DNA from: Rhipicephalus microplus
Lineage: Eukaryota; Arthropoda; Arachnida; Ixodida; Ixodidae
NCBI RefSeq assembly: GCF_043290135.1
Contig: NC_134702.1
Coordinates: 195,580,491-195,644,490 of the forward strand
Direction of reading: 5' to 3'
DNA: 64,000 bases
The position numbers and the translations under genes are program-made. The notes beneath the pieces were generated by a model that worked only from the letters and a program-made list of their open reading frames with translations, did not search any database and was not told where the DNA came from. Position 1 is the first letter of the stretch. Each line of letters opens with the position of its first letter. Positions 33,201 through 42,849 of the stretch are shown one piece after another.

Positions 33201-33880
33201 AAGTGGGCGCGATTTGCGACTTGCTTAGCCCCTTGATTTTTATATAGGTGGGGATGTGATCACTGCCATGCGTTTCATTGTCCGCAAACCACTGCACCTT
33301 GGTGTTCAGGCTACTCGACACAAAAGTTAGGTCGAGACAGCTACTATATGTCAGACCCCGTAAAAACGTGGGAGCGCCGTCATTTAAACAATGTAGTTGG
33401 AGGTCAGATGCAAAGGAGGACACATCTCTTCCCCGACGGTCCATCTTCTGGCTTCCCCAAAGGGGGTGATGAGCGTTAAAATCACCGGTAATAATTCATG
33501 GCCCAGGTGTCGCTGATATAATGGCGCTTAATCTTGCTGGGTCGAAGCGGCCTGAAGGCGAAATATATACTGCCACTAGCGTGAAGTTCACGTTCTTACG
33601 CTTAACTGTCAGGCACACGTATTGGTTGCTGTCGTCCGGTGTTACTGGATGCTCAATATATGTGAGTTCGCACCTGATGTAAACAATGACCTTACTGGTT
33701 TCGTTACGGGTTTAAGATCTGAAAGCCTCGTATTTAGAAAGTCTTATAGCATTGTGAAGACGTGGTTCACAAATTACGATAATTGGAAACTGATTCTTGA
33801 AAACATATGGTCGAAAATCCGAAATGCGGGGTTTAAGACCTCAGGCATTCCATTGGAAAATTGATGCCTCTTTCACTTGT
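30232..33880 (-). pseudogene. ORF2 of I-like LINE: endonuclease, RT, RNase H
   Basis: One conceptual frame runs through nearly the whole region. Endonuclease: IFQWNA, VICEPRL, GDFNAHHPLW, GSDHIP. RT: SSPGPNGVTYMAL, SYRPIALASCFGKVMERMV, FRRGRSSINNVVDLV, LFLDIKAAYDNV, GVPQGGVLSPILFN. The active-site box is YKDD (31939-31950) instead of YADD. RNase H (30649-31185): IYTDGSV, AAELAAIRAAL, FSDSKAAL, GNDRADEAAR, with all acidic residues kept. C-terminal CDNCGCAETFSHLLCECPRF. In-frame stops (plus-strand positions): 33841-33843, 33712-33714, 33496-33498, 31858-31860, 31588-31590, 31499-31501, 31207-31209 and 30649-30651. The longest open part is 31858-33444. Confidence 0.9.
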
Positions 33881-35326
33881 TTACGGAAGGGCTGCAGGGA
33901 AAGAGCCATGGTGCTTTTGTAGATTTGATAGCACCGGATTCAAAACATCCAATATTTGAAGAGCGCTGTGGGCAGCCGGAGTCAGAATATTATTCAGGAG
34001 TACTTGAATTGTCTTCATGAGGGTCTTAATCACGTCTATTATTTCGTTATCTTGACTGTCATGACTTACTCGCTCTGAAGTAGCTTTCAGTGGGCGATGC
34101 TGCCGTTCTACTGGCGGTGTCACTGATGGCAGCGCTGGCCACGCGTCAGGGTCAATGTTTCTTGCGTCTTTCTGAGGATGCTTGTTGTTGGCACTTGTTG
34201 ATGCTTGTGGTGGTGAGTGCGTGATATGGGGTAGCGGTGTGTCCCTGGCCTTGGCAGAGGATGTCCTAAGAGTTTTCCTATGGCGCGATCGCCGACGTCG
34301 CACTTTGGCAGCAGCCTCCCTGTGGGTAGAACCGTCTCTGGCCATCTGCCTCAGCACTTGCATTTCCTTCTTCACATTTGGGCACTGCTTTGATGACGCC
34401 TCGTGAGGACCTTGGCAATTGCCGCATTTGCGATGTTCTGCCTGGCAGGCTTCCGTGTTGTGTGACTCCGAACATCGGGAGCACACAGCAGAACTTGTGC
34501 AAACAGCACTCACATGTCCTATTTTACAGCACTTCCGACACTGAAGAGGTTTCGGCACGAACGGCCGTACTGTGTGTCGAAAATGACCAACTCTTACTTG
34601 AGTTGGGAGGCTGTCACCCTTAAAAACTAGTTTCACGCATCGTGAGTTCCCGAGACGGAGGGCTTGCAAGATTGTAGTAGCTTCCGTCACTGGTTTGATT
34701 AGAGTTGGAAAATCAATATCGCTGATAGAAGTGTCGACGTCGTAGATAACGCCTGCCCTAGAGTCCTTGCCATCTGGTATGAAAGAACGAACGTTGATGT
34801 TCCCGAGCACATTCACCTTGGTCAATACGTCGAGAGTAGTACGTTGCGTAACGTCTATCGCCAGAACGTTCTTGCGACCATTGATTCTCACGTCTGTTAT
34901 TTGTCCCGGAACGAGCGCCTCAAGTGACATAGACGTGACCTGGCGATTAAGTCGGTTCATGCTGTCAGCGGCATTCAGCGGGACAAACAAAATAGTGTGA
35001 ACCGGTGGCTCTTGAATATTCGTGGTGGCCTTACTTTGGGAAGGAGATGTCGTAAGCAACCTCCTCTTCGCCTTGTGTCTTGCCACGGGCACAAAGTCAC
35101 TTTCATCGGAGCTCTCATCACTGGCCGTAGAGTACATCAGCGTGTCCTTACTGTCGACGTCACTTGGGTGGCCGGAGCGCTTTCTTAGAGTGGCCACCAA
35201 CGACGTGGGACGTATGGGTGCAGGCCCTGGTGATTCTACGTCCATTTCCGCAGACAGAAGAGCGGCGTCTTCCACTAGCACCAAAAAAACGACAAAAAAT
35301 AACAGAGACTGAAACCAGCGTTCCAC
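33881..35326 (-). CDS. ORF1 protein of I-like LINE, Gag-like
   Basis: 481 codons without interruption; the more likely start is the internal Met at MDVESPGPAPIRPT (about residue 29), since the first 28 residues are a hydrophobic stretch unusual for this family. ORF1p is an RNA-binding chaperone that packages LINE RNA. Three Cys/His knuckles lie near residues 265-320: CRKCCKIGHVSAVC, CSRCSESHNTEAC, CGNCQGPHEASSKQC. A basic KVRRRRSRHRKT tract follows. ORF1 seems intact even though ORF2 is broken. The ORF1 of the element at 62.7 kb has the same knuckle arrangement. Confidence 0.8.
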   Translation of the reverse strand: MERWFQSLLFFVVFLVLVEDAALLSAEMDVESPGPAPIRPTSLVATLRKRSGHPSDVDSKDTLMYSTASDESSDESDFVPVARHKAKRRLLTTSPSQSKATTNIQEPPVHTILFVPLNAADSMNRLNRQVTSMSLEALVPGQITDVRINGRKNVLAIDVTQRTTLDVLTKVNVLGNINVRSFIPDGKDSRAGVIYDVDTSISDIDFPTLIKPVTEATTILQALRLGNSRCVKLVFKGDSLPTQVRVGHFRHTVRPFVPKPLQCRKCCKIGHVSAVCTSSAVCSRCSESHNTEACQAEHRKCGNCQGPHEASSKQCPNVKKEMQVLRQMARDGSTHREAAAKVRRRRSRHRKTLRTSSAKARDTPLPHITHSPPQASTSANNKHPQKDARNIDPDAWPALPSVTPPVERQHRPLKATSERVSHDSQDNEIIDVIKTLMKTIQVLLNNILTPAAHSALQILDVLNPVLSNLQKHHGSFPAALP

Positions 35327-35540
35327 TCAGGAAAAACTTCGTCTTCTTCCCCTTTTTCAAAGTGGGCTTCAAATGTAAGTAAGGGCTTACAAAAAAAGTG
35401 GCGAGAGCTTAGCGCGATATCTCGCATACCGACTGAGAGTTGGCGTACACTTTCCTGACTACGGCTCCGCACTTTCTCCGAGAGAGTAGCGGCAAATACT
35501 GTGCGAGAAAATCGAGTCAGGAACCATCTACGCACGTAGG

Positions 35541-36073
35541 AGGTAATTATCCTAGAGACTACACAAGGCTCTGCTCAGTTGCACTTAAAAGTAGGTACAC
35601 TTCAATGTATTTCAGTGGGCCATCGCAACTGCTGTTACGTTTCTTGATTCTTAGAATTGTGCAAGCACCATCCTGCTAGTTGTGAAATTGTAAGTGAAAC
35701 AGAAGAACTCTCAGAACACTCAGCGGACGAACGTAGGAAAAGGGTTGTATGATGCTGCATTAGAAATGAGGACAAAACGCCCCTGCAGGAAAGCATAGGT
35801 GCGGGATCTACCTGATTGGTTCTATAGGAACACGAACATCTCTGTGGTGGTGGCGGCGGCTGCGGAAACCTCGAGCGTGTTCCTTCGATCCATCCACCGG
35901 TATGCTTTTCACGTCACCCTGTGGATACCTTGCCTTTTTTTTCTACCTGTCTATTTTGTTCCCCTCAAGAGGTTTTGAGGTAAGCCTTGCATAGAGTGGT
36001 ACAACAAAAGTGAAAGCGCTGGACCCATTCATTAAATGGAAAGGGTTTAGGCGAAGCCACTGCTGTTTGACCG
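35541..36073. other. No recognisable feature
   Basis: Unassigned. Contains a short GGTGGTGGCGGCGGCTGCGG stretch near 35844-35863. Confidence 0.35.
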
Positions 36074-36143
<70 letters not shown>

Positions 36144-36163
36144 CCTATCTATCTATCTATCTC

Positions 36164-36194
<31 letters not shown>
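36074..36194. repeat. (TATC)n microsatellite
   Basis: About 30 tetranucleotide units with a few single-base interruptions. It makes an artefactual frame of repeated Ser-Ile-Tyr-Leu. Confidence 0.95.
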
Positions 36195-36195
<1 letters not shown>

Positions 36196-37599
36196 CAAAA
36201 TATTGTCCACCAGTACATAACCACATACCAGGGCCTAAGACGTACGGGTATGCATGCTGCTCAGGTTATTCACACTCTATATAATTTCACACTTCGAATA
36301 TATTTCCTACGTAAACTTCTCCGCTCAGACAAACGGAACGGCGCCCGAACAATTGCAGATCGAATCTCACACTTATTCACATTAAATTATATACCAAAAA
36401 AGCTAGCGGAACAAGCAAATACACAAGGACAAGTCAACCGAGCTGAACTGCCGTACAGAAATGACATCTTAATTAAATCTGAAAGTGCTACACAATGTGA
36501 AAGCCACCACTATCAGTGTCTTTTCATAATAACATAAATTCAGCGATTTACCTTGTCTGTGTGATGATTGGAGCACAGTACAGACGTACGTGAAAATTCC
36601 TCTGTGCTACCACACTTCGCAAAGGGACGCATTAGTGCACTGGCACTCACAATTCTTGCAACGCTTTCTCTTTTCCTACTGCCTCAAGTACTTTGCATGA
36701 ACGAGGTGATGCATTAGCATCAATCTAGAAAAACACAATTTGCGCATGCATCACGGAAATCAAATTTTTTTTCACATTTTGGTCAGTGTGGCCGTAATGC
36801 CGTGTTTGACCAAACTGCAGCCTTGATAAAACAAGAATGAGAAAAACCGGATAATTCCTGTAGTAACTGCACTAGCAAATGACTACTTTCCTTGACTCAA
36901 AAAAAAAACTGGCATTTCATGGTTGCGTTAACGATGGTAGACACCTATGACGTGCATTTTGCCGCTGTCTTCTTTGGCATTTATATATCGTGCATTTCAT
37001 TAGTCACTTGAGAATTTCAAACTGAAATTGACGCTGGCTACTAGATAGTTCGCATGGACTTACGTGTTGTAGTATGCCATCATGTATACGAGGAGGTACC
37101 AAATGAAAACTGAACTGGCAATGCGTTGGGTGGAGGTAGTGTGCGCCACTGCGGCTTCAATAACAACCAGCTGAGTGTATAGTGAATAGCACAACAAAAC
37201 GAATAGCACTTTCAAACACAGATTATCAATTTACTAAACCCTTTAGGAAACGTGCTTGTTGTCAAAAGGGACAGCAGTGGTAATCACGCTAGTGATAGTT
37301 GCTAAGTAAAGGAGCATCACTGATGACAGAGATACCGGGGAATGCGAAATTTCAATGTTCTTACTACTGAAAGAAAATATGTGTGGATTTGGCAGTGTTT
37401 GTCCACATTGTAAAAAAACATTACATGCATTGACATGAACTTCTTAATTGTTTTGAAATACTTATATTACTGTCTATACTACAAGTTTTATTATTATTTT
37501 ATTATTATGATTATTATTTGTAGTTGTATTAGTAGCAGTAGTCCCGCTTCATGGTTCCCACCCGAGAAGCGTGCTTGCTGTGCTGCTGCCCATTTTATT
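36195..37599. other. No recognisable feature
   Basis: A frame continues out of the microsatellite to 36537 (LYNFTLRIYFLRKLLR ...) but shows no domain I know. The rest is AT-rich, with an ATT-rich stretch near 37485-37520. Confidence 0.35.
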
Positions 37600-37825
37600 G
37601 CGATAGCAAATATATGAACGCTCTCGGCTGTATTTTGCCGCCGGAATCGGCGTCGACGTCGCCGTCAGTCACCGCAAATGTATACGTATCTATAAATATG
37701 AAAATGCAAGAAAGATAAAGGTATAGAAGCATACTCCGGTGCGTGGAATTGAACTTGGGTCCTCTAAATTGGGAGAGCGAGGAGCTAACCAGTGAGCTAC
37801 CGAGAAGCACGTGCTTCACCGGCCA
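37600..37825 (-). mobile_element. tRNA-derived SINE, second type
   Basis: The minus strand reads CGGTAGCTCACTGGTTAGCT (A-box-like, near 37784-37803), then a B-box-like AAGTTCAATTCC (near 37747-37758), then a non-tRNA body rich in CGACGTCGACGCCGATTCCGG and ending near GCGATAGCAA (about 37600). Spacing and order fit a tRNA head followed by a body, as in tick SINEs. It differs from the Ruka-like copy at 343 and from the composite family. The boxes are imperfect. Confidence 0.6.
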
Positions 37826-38399
37826 AACAGCAAGCTATTTATATCTACCACTTACCGCTGCTCACGGGCATTTAGTGGGAAAATATTGTGTTTTCAGCAT
37901 TACCAGCAGGATGGCGCAATGATTGCGCGACACCACATCGCGCGGCGGCACGCGCTCTAATCTCCCACGCGTATTTCGACCCACTTAAAGGACGAAAGCA
38001 ACGCTCCCTCGCGCACCCTCATATCGCGGGTCAGATAAGGAGAGCATCTTACGTCTTGGCTGGCCCTGGGTTTCATCTGTAACGATTATGTTGTAATTAC
38101 CGGGTGCACAAACGTTACTGCAATCATTTCAGTCTCTGTTTGCGAAAAGCGCGCGATTTTCAGACACAGTGAAGTAACAACTGAAACGCTTATTCACGAG
38201 CATCTGTACCGGTGAGGACGTTTTGTGCGTCATTTGTGGGTGAGAAACGTGGGGCATGTTTCTATCTGCTTTTTATTTTGTGAGTGACGTTCCATTTTGT
38301 TGCTATTGAGTTCATTGCTCCTTCTTCGCGGCGAAGTGGCGACTTTTTTGCTAAGCAGCAGTTTTATGCTGTTAACGTTGCTCTAAACATGTTCACACA
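37826..38399. other. No recognisable feature
   Basis: GC-richer sequence (37900-38070, with CGCGCGGCGGCACGCGC) directly upstream of the SINE; possibly part of a larger repeat, not assigned. Confidence 0.3.
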
Positions 38400-38559
38400 A
38401 CGTGTGTAGCCTGGACAGATGAAGAACTGCAACTTCTGAAGTCTGGATCCTCGCTTTTTGCTGCAATTTATGTTTGCTGGCCATGATATTGCTAAGCCTA
38501 GCAATGAAAACTTGGTGGCCTGCTGCGGGGAACAATGCAGCTCTTAAACCACTTCCTTT

Positions 38560-39350
38560 ACCATGGGCGCACTGCTGCTTGTGGTCTCACCCAGCTACGC
38601 CGCCTGCTCCTTGACGTGTTGAACAAAATTTCGTTCCTAGTCAACGAGGTATCCAAACTATGCGAAGAAAAGGAGTGCCTCCGTAAGGATTAGTCCCGAG
38701 GTGCTGAACAACAAACCCATGTCATTACCTTTCTTCAGGAGGGTGAGGTGCTGAAGTACCGCACGGCCGCCATGCCAGTGAAGGCAACCGTTGCCGCCCT
38801 AGCGCCAGAAAACGCTGACCCATCTGCAGCTGCCAGGCCGCCTGCGTACTTTGGACGAGCAATCTCCACTACGTTTTCGCCGACGAAATCGTCGCCAGCT
38901 GAAGACATACGTCTGAGCATCGCAGCATCATTCCTGCACCAGGCTCTTCTGTAGCTCTTCTTCTATCTGAAGTTGCAAAACAGAAGAAACCTGCCTAGTT
39001 TGGAGCTATGACGACATTGCTTATATCTGTAGCTCAACGGTAACGTCAATCGCAACGGCCAAAGGCCATGTTTTTATTACGAAGCTGAGCCCGGATACCA
39101 CTGTTGCAGGCATGAAAAACATATTACGTCAATAGATCTCTTAACAGTGCCTTCCAACTCAATTTCAGTACCTATTATTCTTTTTACATCGAGCTTAACA
39201 GGGTGCCTCTACAGAGCTTGAATCACCCTTCGATTTGGTCTCAAGGTTCTTTCTTCAAACCTTTTCGTGGGGTGCTGAGTGATGACATGCTTTGTAACTC
39301 TGAACTAGTGCCTCGTGTTGAAAGTGCCGTGTAATGTAGACATTCTCTAC
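38560..39350 (+). pseudogene. ORF1 of CR1-like LINE, decayed
   Basis: The frame shows a leucine-rich coiled-coil-like stretch (LLDVLNKISFLVNEVSKLCEE, 38600-38675), an interruption by TAG at about 38692, then a Pro/Ala-rich region. Later FITKLSPDTTVAGMKNILRQ (39075-39135) and PSIWSQGSFFKPFRG resemble the C-terminal half of CR1 ORF1 proteins (VSxLxPxTTxxDV ... LWPEGVxVRPF). ORF1p binds LINE RNA; this copy cannot be made whole. Confidence 0.55.
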
Positions 39351-39379
39351 CGTAATTAACATGGTCGGCGTACAAAGAC

Positions 39380-41500
39380 CAAGGTGTTTTTCAGTGATGC
39401 TCTTTCATCTCTTTTCTTCTATTATCGCTATTTCTGAAACCTGGCTGGGCTCTAAAATTGCATCGTCGGACACTTTTTTTTCCCCCAATCTTCACCACTT
39501 TCCGCCGCTGCTGAGATTTCAGTGCAATCAAATATAAAGGCGGTGGCGTACTGATTGCCATTGACAGTTTACTAAACTCTTTTAGACTGATATACCTTAA
39601 ATTTTTCGAAGAATCGATCTGGCTAGAAATCAGTCTGCAGTGCCGGGAAATTTGGTAATAGATATTTATGTTTAGTGCCCAGCATTTCTCTTGCCTTTTT
39701 TTTTTCATGATGACATGTCTTCATTCGAACCTCTGATATCTTATTTTGAGCACAGAATTTTCGTTCTTGGTACTTTCAATGCACCCAGAATTGACGAAAG
39801 CACGTTGACGTTTTCTCATTATAACAGTTTCACTGAGAAAAGGCTCAGCCCGTCTCAGATTTTCTTGGCATTAATTCCCTACTCCAACATAACAGAGTCT
39901 TCAATAGCAGAGGCAATGCCGTAGAAATCTGTCTGTCAAGCCATTACCTATTAAAGTTTTGCACTCCGACATCGTTTTTGTTCGTCCTGGCAAATTACAC
40001 CCACCACTTAACAATGGATTATCTGTGTGTCTGAAACAACAACCTACAGCACAAACTAATTTGCTAGGTTTGCTTTCAAGAATGGTGACCACACGGGCTT
40101 CTATTCTTGCTTCTCAGCCGTTGACTGGGGACAGGTCACCAACAAACCAAATCTTGATGACCAAGTTCAGCATTATAAGAAGCTTGTATTAGGCAGTTGC
40201 GTAGTTTTCTTTCGCAGTATACACCTAAGCAACGTAAATATCTCTACTGCTGCTCACCTGAATCTATTATTGCACTGACGAATAAAGATTGCGCTCTCGA
40301 AAATGCTAAATGATCTCCGTTTAGCGAGTGGAATGAACAGCAGATTTTTCCTAGCTCTATTTAAAGAATGCTATAGAGGACCCCAGTTCACATATTGAAC
40401 TATTAGAGGAAAAGAAAACGTTTCTGACAGGCCGGCCGAGTTTAGGAAGTATGTACAGAAATGGTCTACCAAAAGGGATGACTCCTTCAGACTACTGCAC
40501 TCCGACGGTGTTAAAGTGCATGCCGTTGCTGACTGTTTTGCCACGCAGTTTCCGTCCGTTTATTGGGCCTCAAAATCCAGAACTGAGATCACGCAACAGC
40601 CAAAGGCAGTAAGCGCATATGGTGGTTTGTCATTGGATAAAGCGCTCATTTGCTCATTAATTAGCCGCTTAAAACGATCCTTATCGTGTGGCCCAGATCT
40701 CATTACTTCCGGGATACTTTAACTCTTGATACTCTATTTGCCCCAGTACCGACTACAATGTTTATTAAGTGTCCGAACACTTTTGCTTTTTCAGGATGTG
40801 GAAGACTGCGCGAGTTGGTCCAGTATTTAAGTCGGGCTCCAGAATTCATGTTTGTGATTATCGCCAGATTTTTCTACTGTGTACCACATTGAAGATCTTT
40901 TACCTGGCTCTCCACAACACATTCTATGTTAGCACAAGTATTTCGTCGATTCCTAATCAACACGACTTTCTCGCTGGCTGTTCAATTACCACAAATCTTG
41001 CTGGTTTCATCACGGAAATCTCCCCAGCCATATTTCAGAGAGGACATGACGTAGTCTACTGCAAAATGAGCATGGCTTTGACGTAACCAGCACTCACTGT
41101 TTCTCGTTACACTCGCAAACTAAGAAGTTGGCTCGTCAATTATGAATTTTCTACACATATATCTGCTAATATATGATGTTATGTTGCTGTAAATGGCCGA
41201 ACGTCTTCCTTGTATAAAGTGAGTAGTGGAGTCCCTCAAGGGCCGGTATTAGGCTCACTCTTATTTTTGTTTTACGTTAATAACAATTCTTCTGAAATTC
41301 GTTATTTTTTACTCTCTTATGCCTATGAAAAGATATTTGGGTGAATTCATTCAGTTAGCGACTTTCACTCTCTGCAGTGAAATGTGAATTCTTTTCGAAT
41401 GATGTGACAACAACAACCTTTCCCTAAATACCTCAAAGACCAAAACCATAAAGGTATCCCGCAAAACTTTCATCGTGTCATTTTAATACTCTGCCAATAG
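39380..41500 (+). pseudogene. ORF2 of CR1-like LINE, decayed
   Basis: Endonuclease traces: ISETWLGSKIAS (39430-39465), SSFEPLISYFEHRIFVLGTFNAP (39718-39786; normally LGDFNAP), SNHYLL-type ending near 39940. RT traces: VFKSGSRIHVCDYRQI (40826-40870), NQHDFLAGCSITTNLAGF (about 40956-41010), QRGHDVVYCKMSMAL (motif A, whose catalytic Asp is lost), SSGVPQGPVLGSLLFLFYV (41223-41276) and SYAYEKIFG, where the YADD box has decayed. Many stops and indels. Nonfunctional. Confidence 0.7.
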
Positions 41501-42035
41501 CGCGTTTTTTTGTAAGGTTTATGGGATAAGCAATCTTCCTGTGATTTTCGGTCGCATCCTATTTGTTTCTGCTGACACTAAACGTGACGTCATGCGAGGC
41601 CTTACTTCTCCCGGCTGTGTTTGCAAAATGTCTCGAGAAATCAGTTATCCTACAGTATTACACAAAGTCTACACCACATTAGGTATTGCTCTACTTAAGT
41701 AGGCATCTGTGATCTGAAATGGCATTGCTAAATCCACCAGTAACGCCAATAAGCGAGCACGAAAAAATTTCGTAAGTATTAACAACCATCATTTCACGAG
41801 AAACGACTCTGTATCACGCTTTAATACTGCTGGTCACTGTCATCACTTTACTGCCGACGAAACCACGCTGACCTAATATTTCCTTACACTCTAGTTCGGT
41901 GTTGGATATCCTGCCTTTAACTTCTAGGTTGCAATATTCTCAAATCTTGAGTAGATTAACCGGAAAGATTTATTCATTTCATATGCCAGCCAACGTTTTC
42001 CAACACTCTACCATTCACAGATTATAAAGTCTATT

Positions 42036-42840
42036 TAATGTTAACCTTTTTGACCTTGATATTTTTGTAGTCCACTGCAGTTTTGTGCTGTCTTGATATA
42101 GATTTTACCTGTTGTATATTCTTCCTTTTGCGTCTTTCAGGAAGCCTTCAGCATTGTTTGTGTGTATTCCACAGGATTTTTTTACTCCGATCCTATTAAT
42201 CTTATCTTGTCTTGTTATTCTTCCCGTGCTGCATTGATCTATTTTTTTGTGCGCGATTTGCTCTTTTTATTTCATTTCTTTATCTGAACCCGTCTCTATT
42301 TTGTAGTTTTTTGTTTTACTTTTGCTTGCGCCCAGCACAAAGACCTTATGTTTGCTCCTGAATGATTGATAGATTGCATATTACATTATTATTAGTATTA
42401 TTAAAATTAATAAGGATGTATGTTGTTGTGTTATATTTTTGCTGACGAAGTAAAGGTACGATACACTCACTTCTATTTGCGGTGCCTTGATATATTTCTT
42501 CATAATTTGCAGATTACTACTTTTGTGTCTTTCAGGGAGCCTACCGCATTGTTTGTGTATATTCCACAAAATTTTCACTCCTTTTTTGTTATTCTCAGCT
42601 TGTCTTGTTAATATTACCACTGTGCATTGATGTCTTTTTATGTGTAATTTTCTCTTTTTATTTCATTTTTTATCTGAATACTGTCTGTACTGTATAGTTT
42701 GTTGTTATACTGTTATAAGGTCTGCGTACGTCTGCACACAGACCTTATAGTTGTTCATGAATGATTCATAGATTGATTACTACATTACTATTAATACTTA
42801 AATATTTATTTATATATGTTGTGTTCTATTTCTGCTGTCA
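42036..42840 (+). repeat. Tandemly repeated LINE 3' tail (about 394 bp x 2)
   Basis: Two direct units, roughly 42036-42430 and 42431-42830. Markers: TGTCTTTCAG at 42131 (CGTCTTTCAG) and 42526; GCATTGTTTGTGTATATTCC; CAGACCTTATAGTTGTTC against AAGACCTTATGTTTGCTC; and TGTTGTGTTATATTTTTGCTG against TGTTGTGTTCTATTTCTGCTG, which begins a partial third unit at 42817. Period about 394 bp, units visibly diverged. Confidence 0.8.
42714..42749 (+). other. Perfect 11-bp stem-loop in LINE 3' tail
   Basis: TATAAGGTCTG (42714-42724) and CAGACCTTATA (42739-42749) pair perfectly around a 14-base loop. A 3' hairpin near the terminus is known in several LINE groups as the RT recognition structure. The first tail unit keeps only the right arm. 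Confidence 0.6.
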
Positions 42841-42849
42841 AGTCCAGGG

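Larger units (their letters stand above)
30053..35540 (-). mobile_element. Near full-length I-like non-LTR retrotransposon
   Basis: A minus-strand LINE of about 5.3-5.5 kb. ORF1 (33881-35326) carries zinc knuckles. ORF2 (about 33870 down to 30232) carries endonuclease, RT, RNase H and a CCHC tail, the architecture of the I superclade. The 3' UTR runs to a TCC-rich tail at 30053. The 5' end is uncertain; the UTR could begin near 35540. Several stop codons interrupt ORF2 and the RT active site is altered. A related but separate copy starts at 62.5 kb. Confidence 0.85.
38400..42430 (+). mobile_element. Degraded CR1-like LINE
   Basis: A plus-strand non-LTR element with ORF1, endonuclease and RT in CR1-type order, full of stops and frameshifts. 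It ends in an AT-rich 3' UTR, which is then repeated in tandem to 42840. Boundaries are approximate. It lacks an RNase H domain as far as can be seen. Confidence 0.75.

Noticed and set aside
36010..36537. 175-codon frame across the TATC array
   Set aside because: Half of it is microsatellite translation and the rest shows no known domain.
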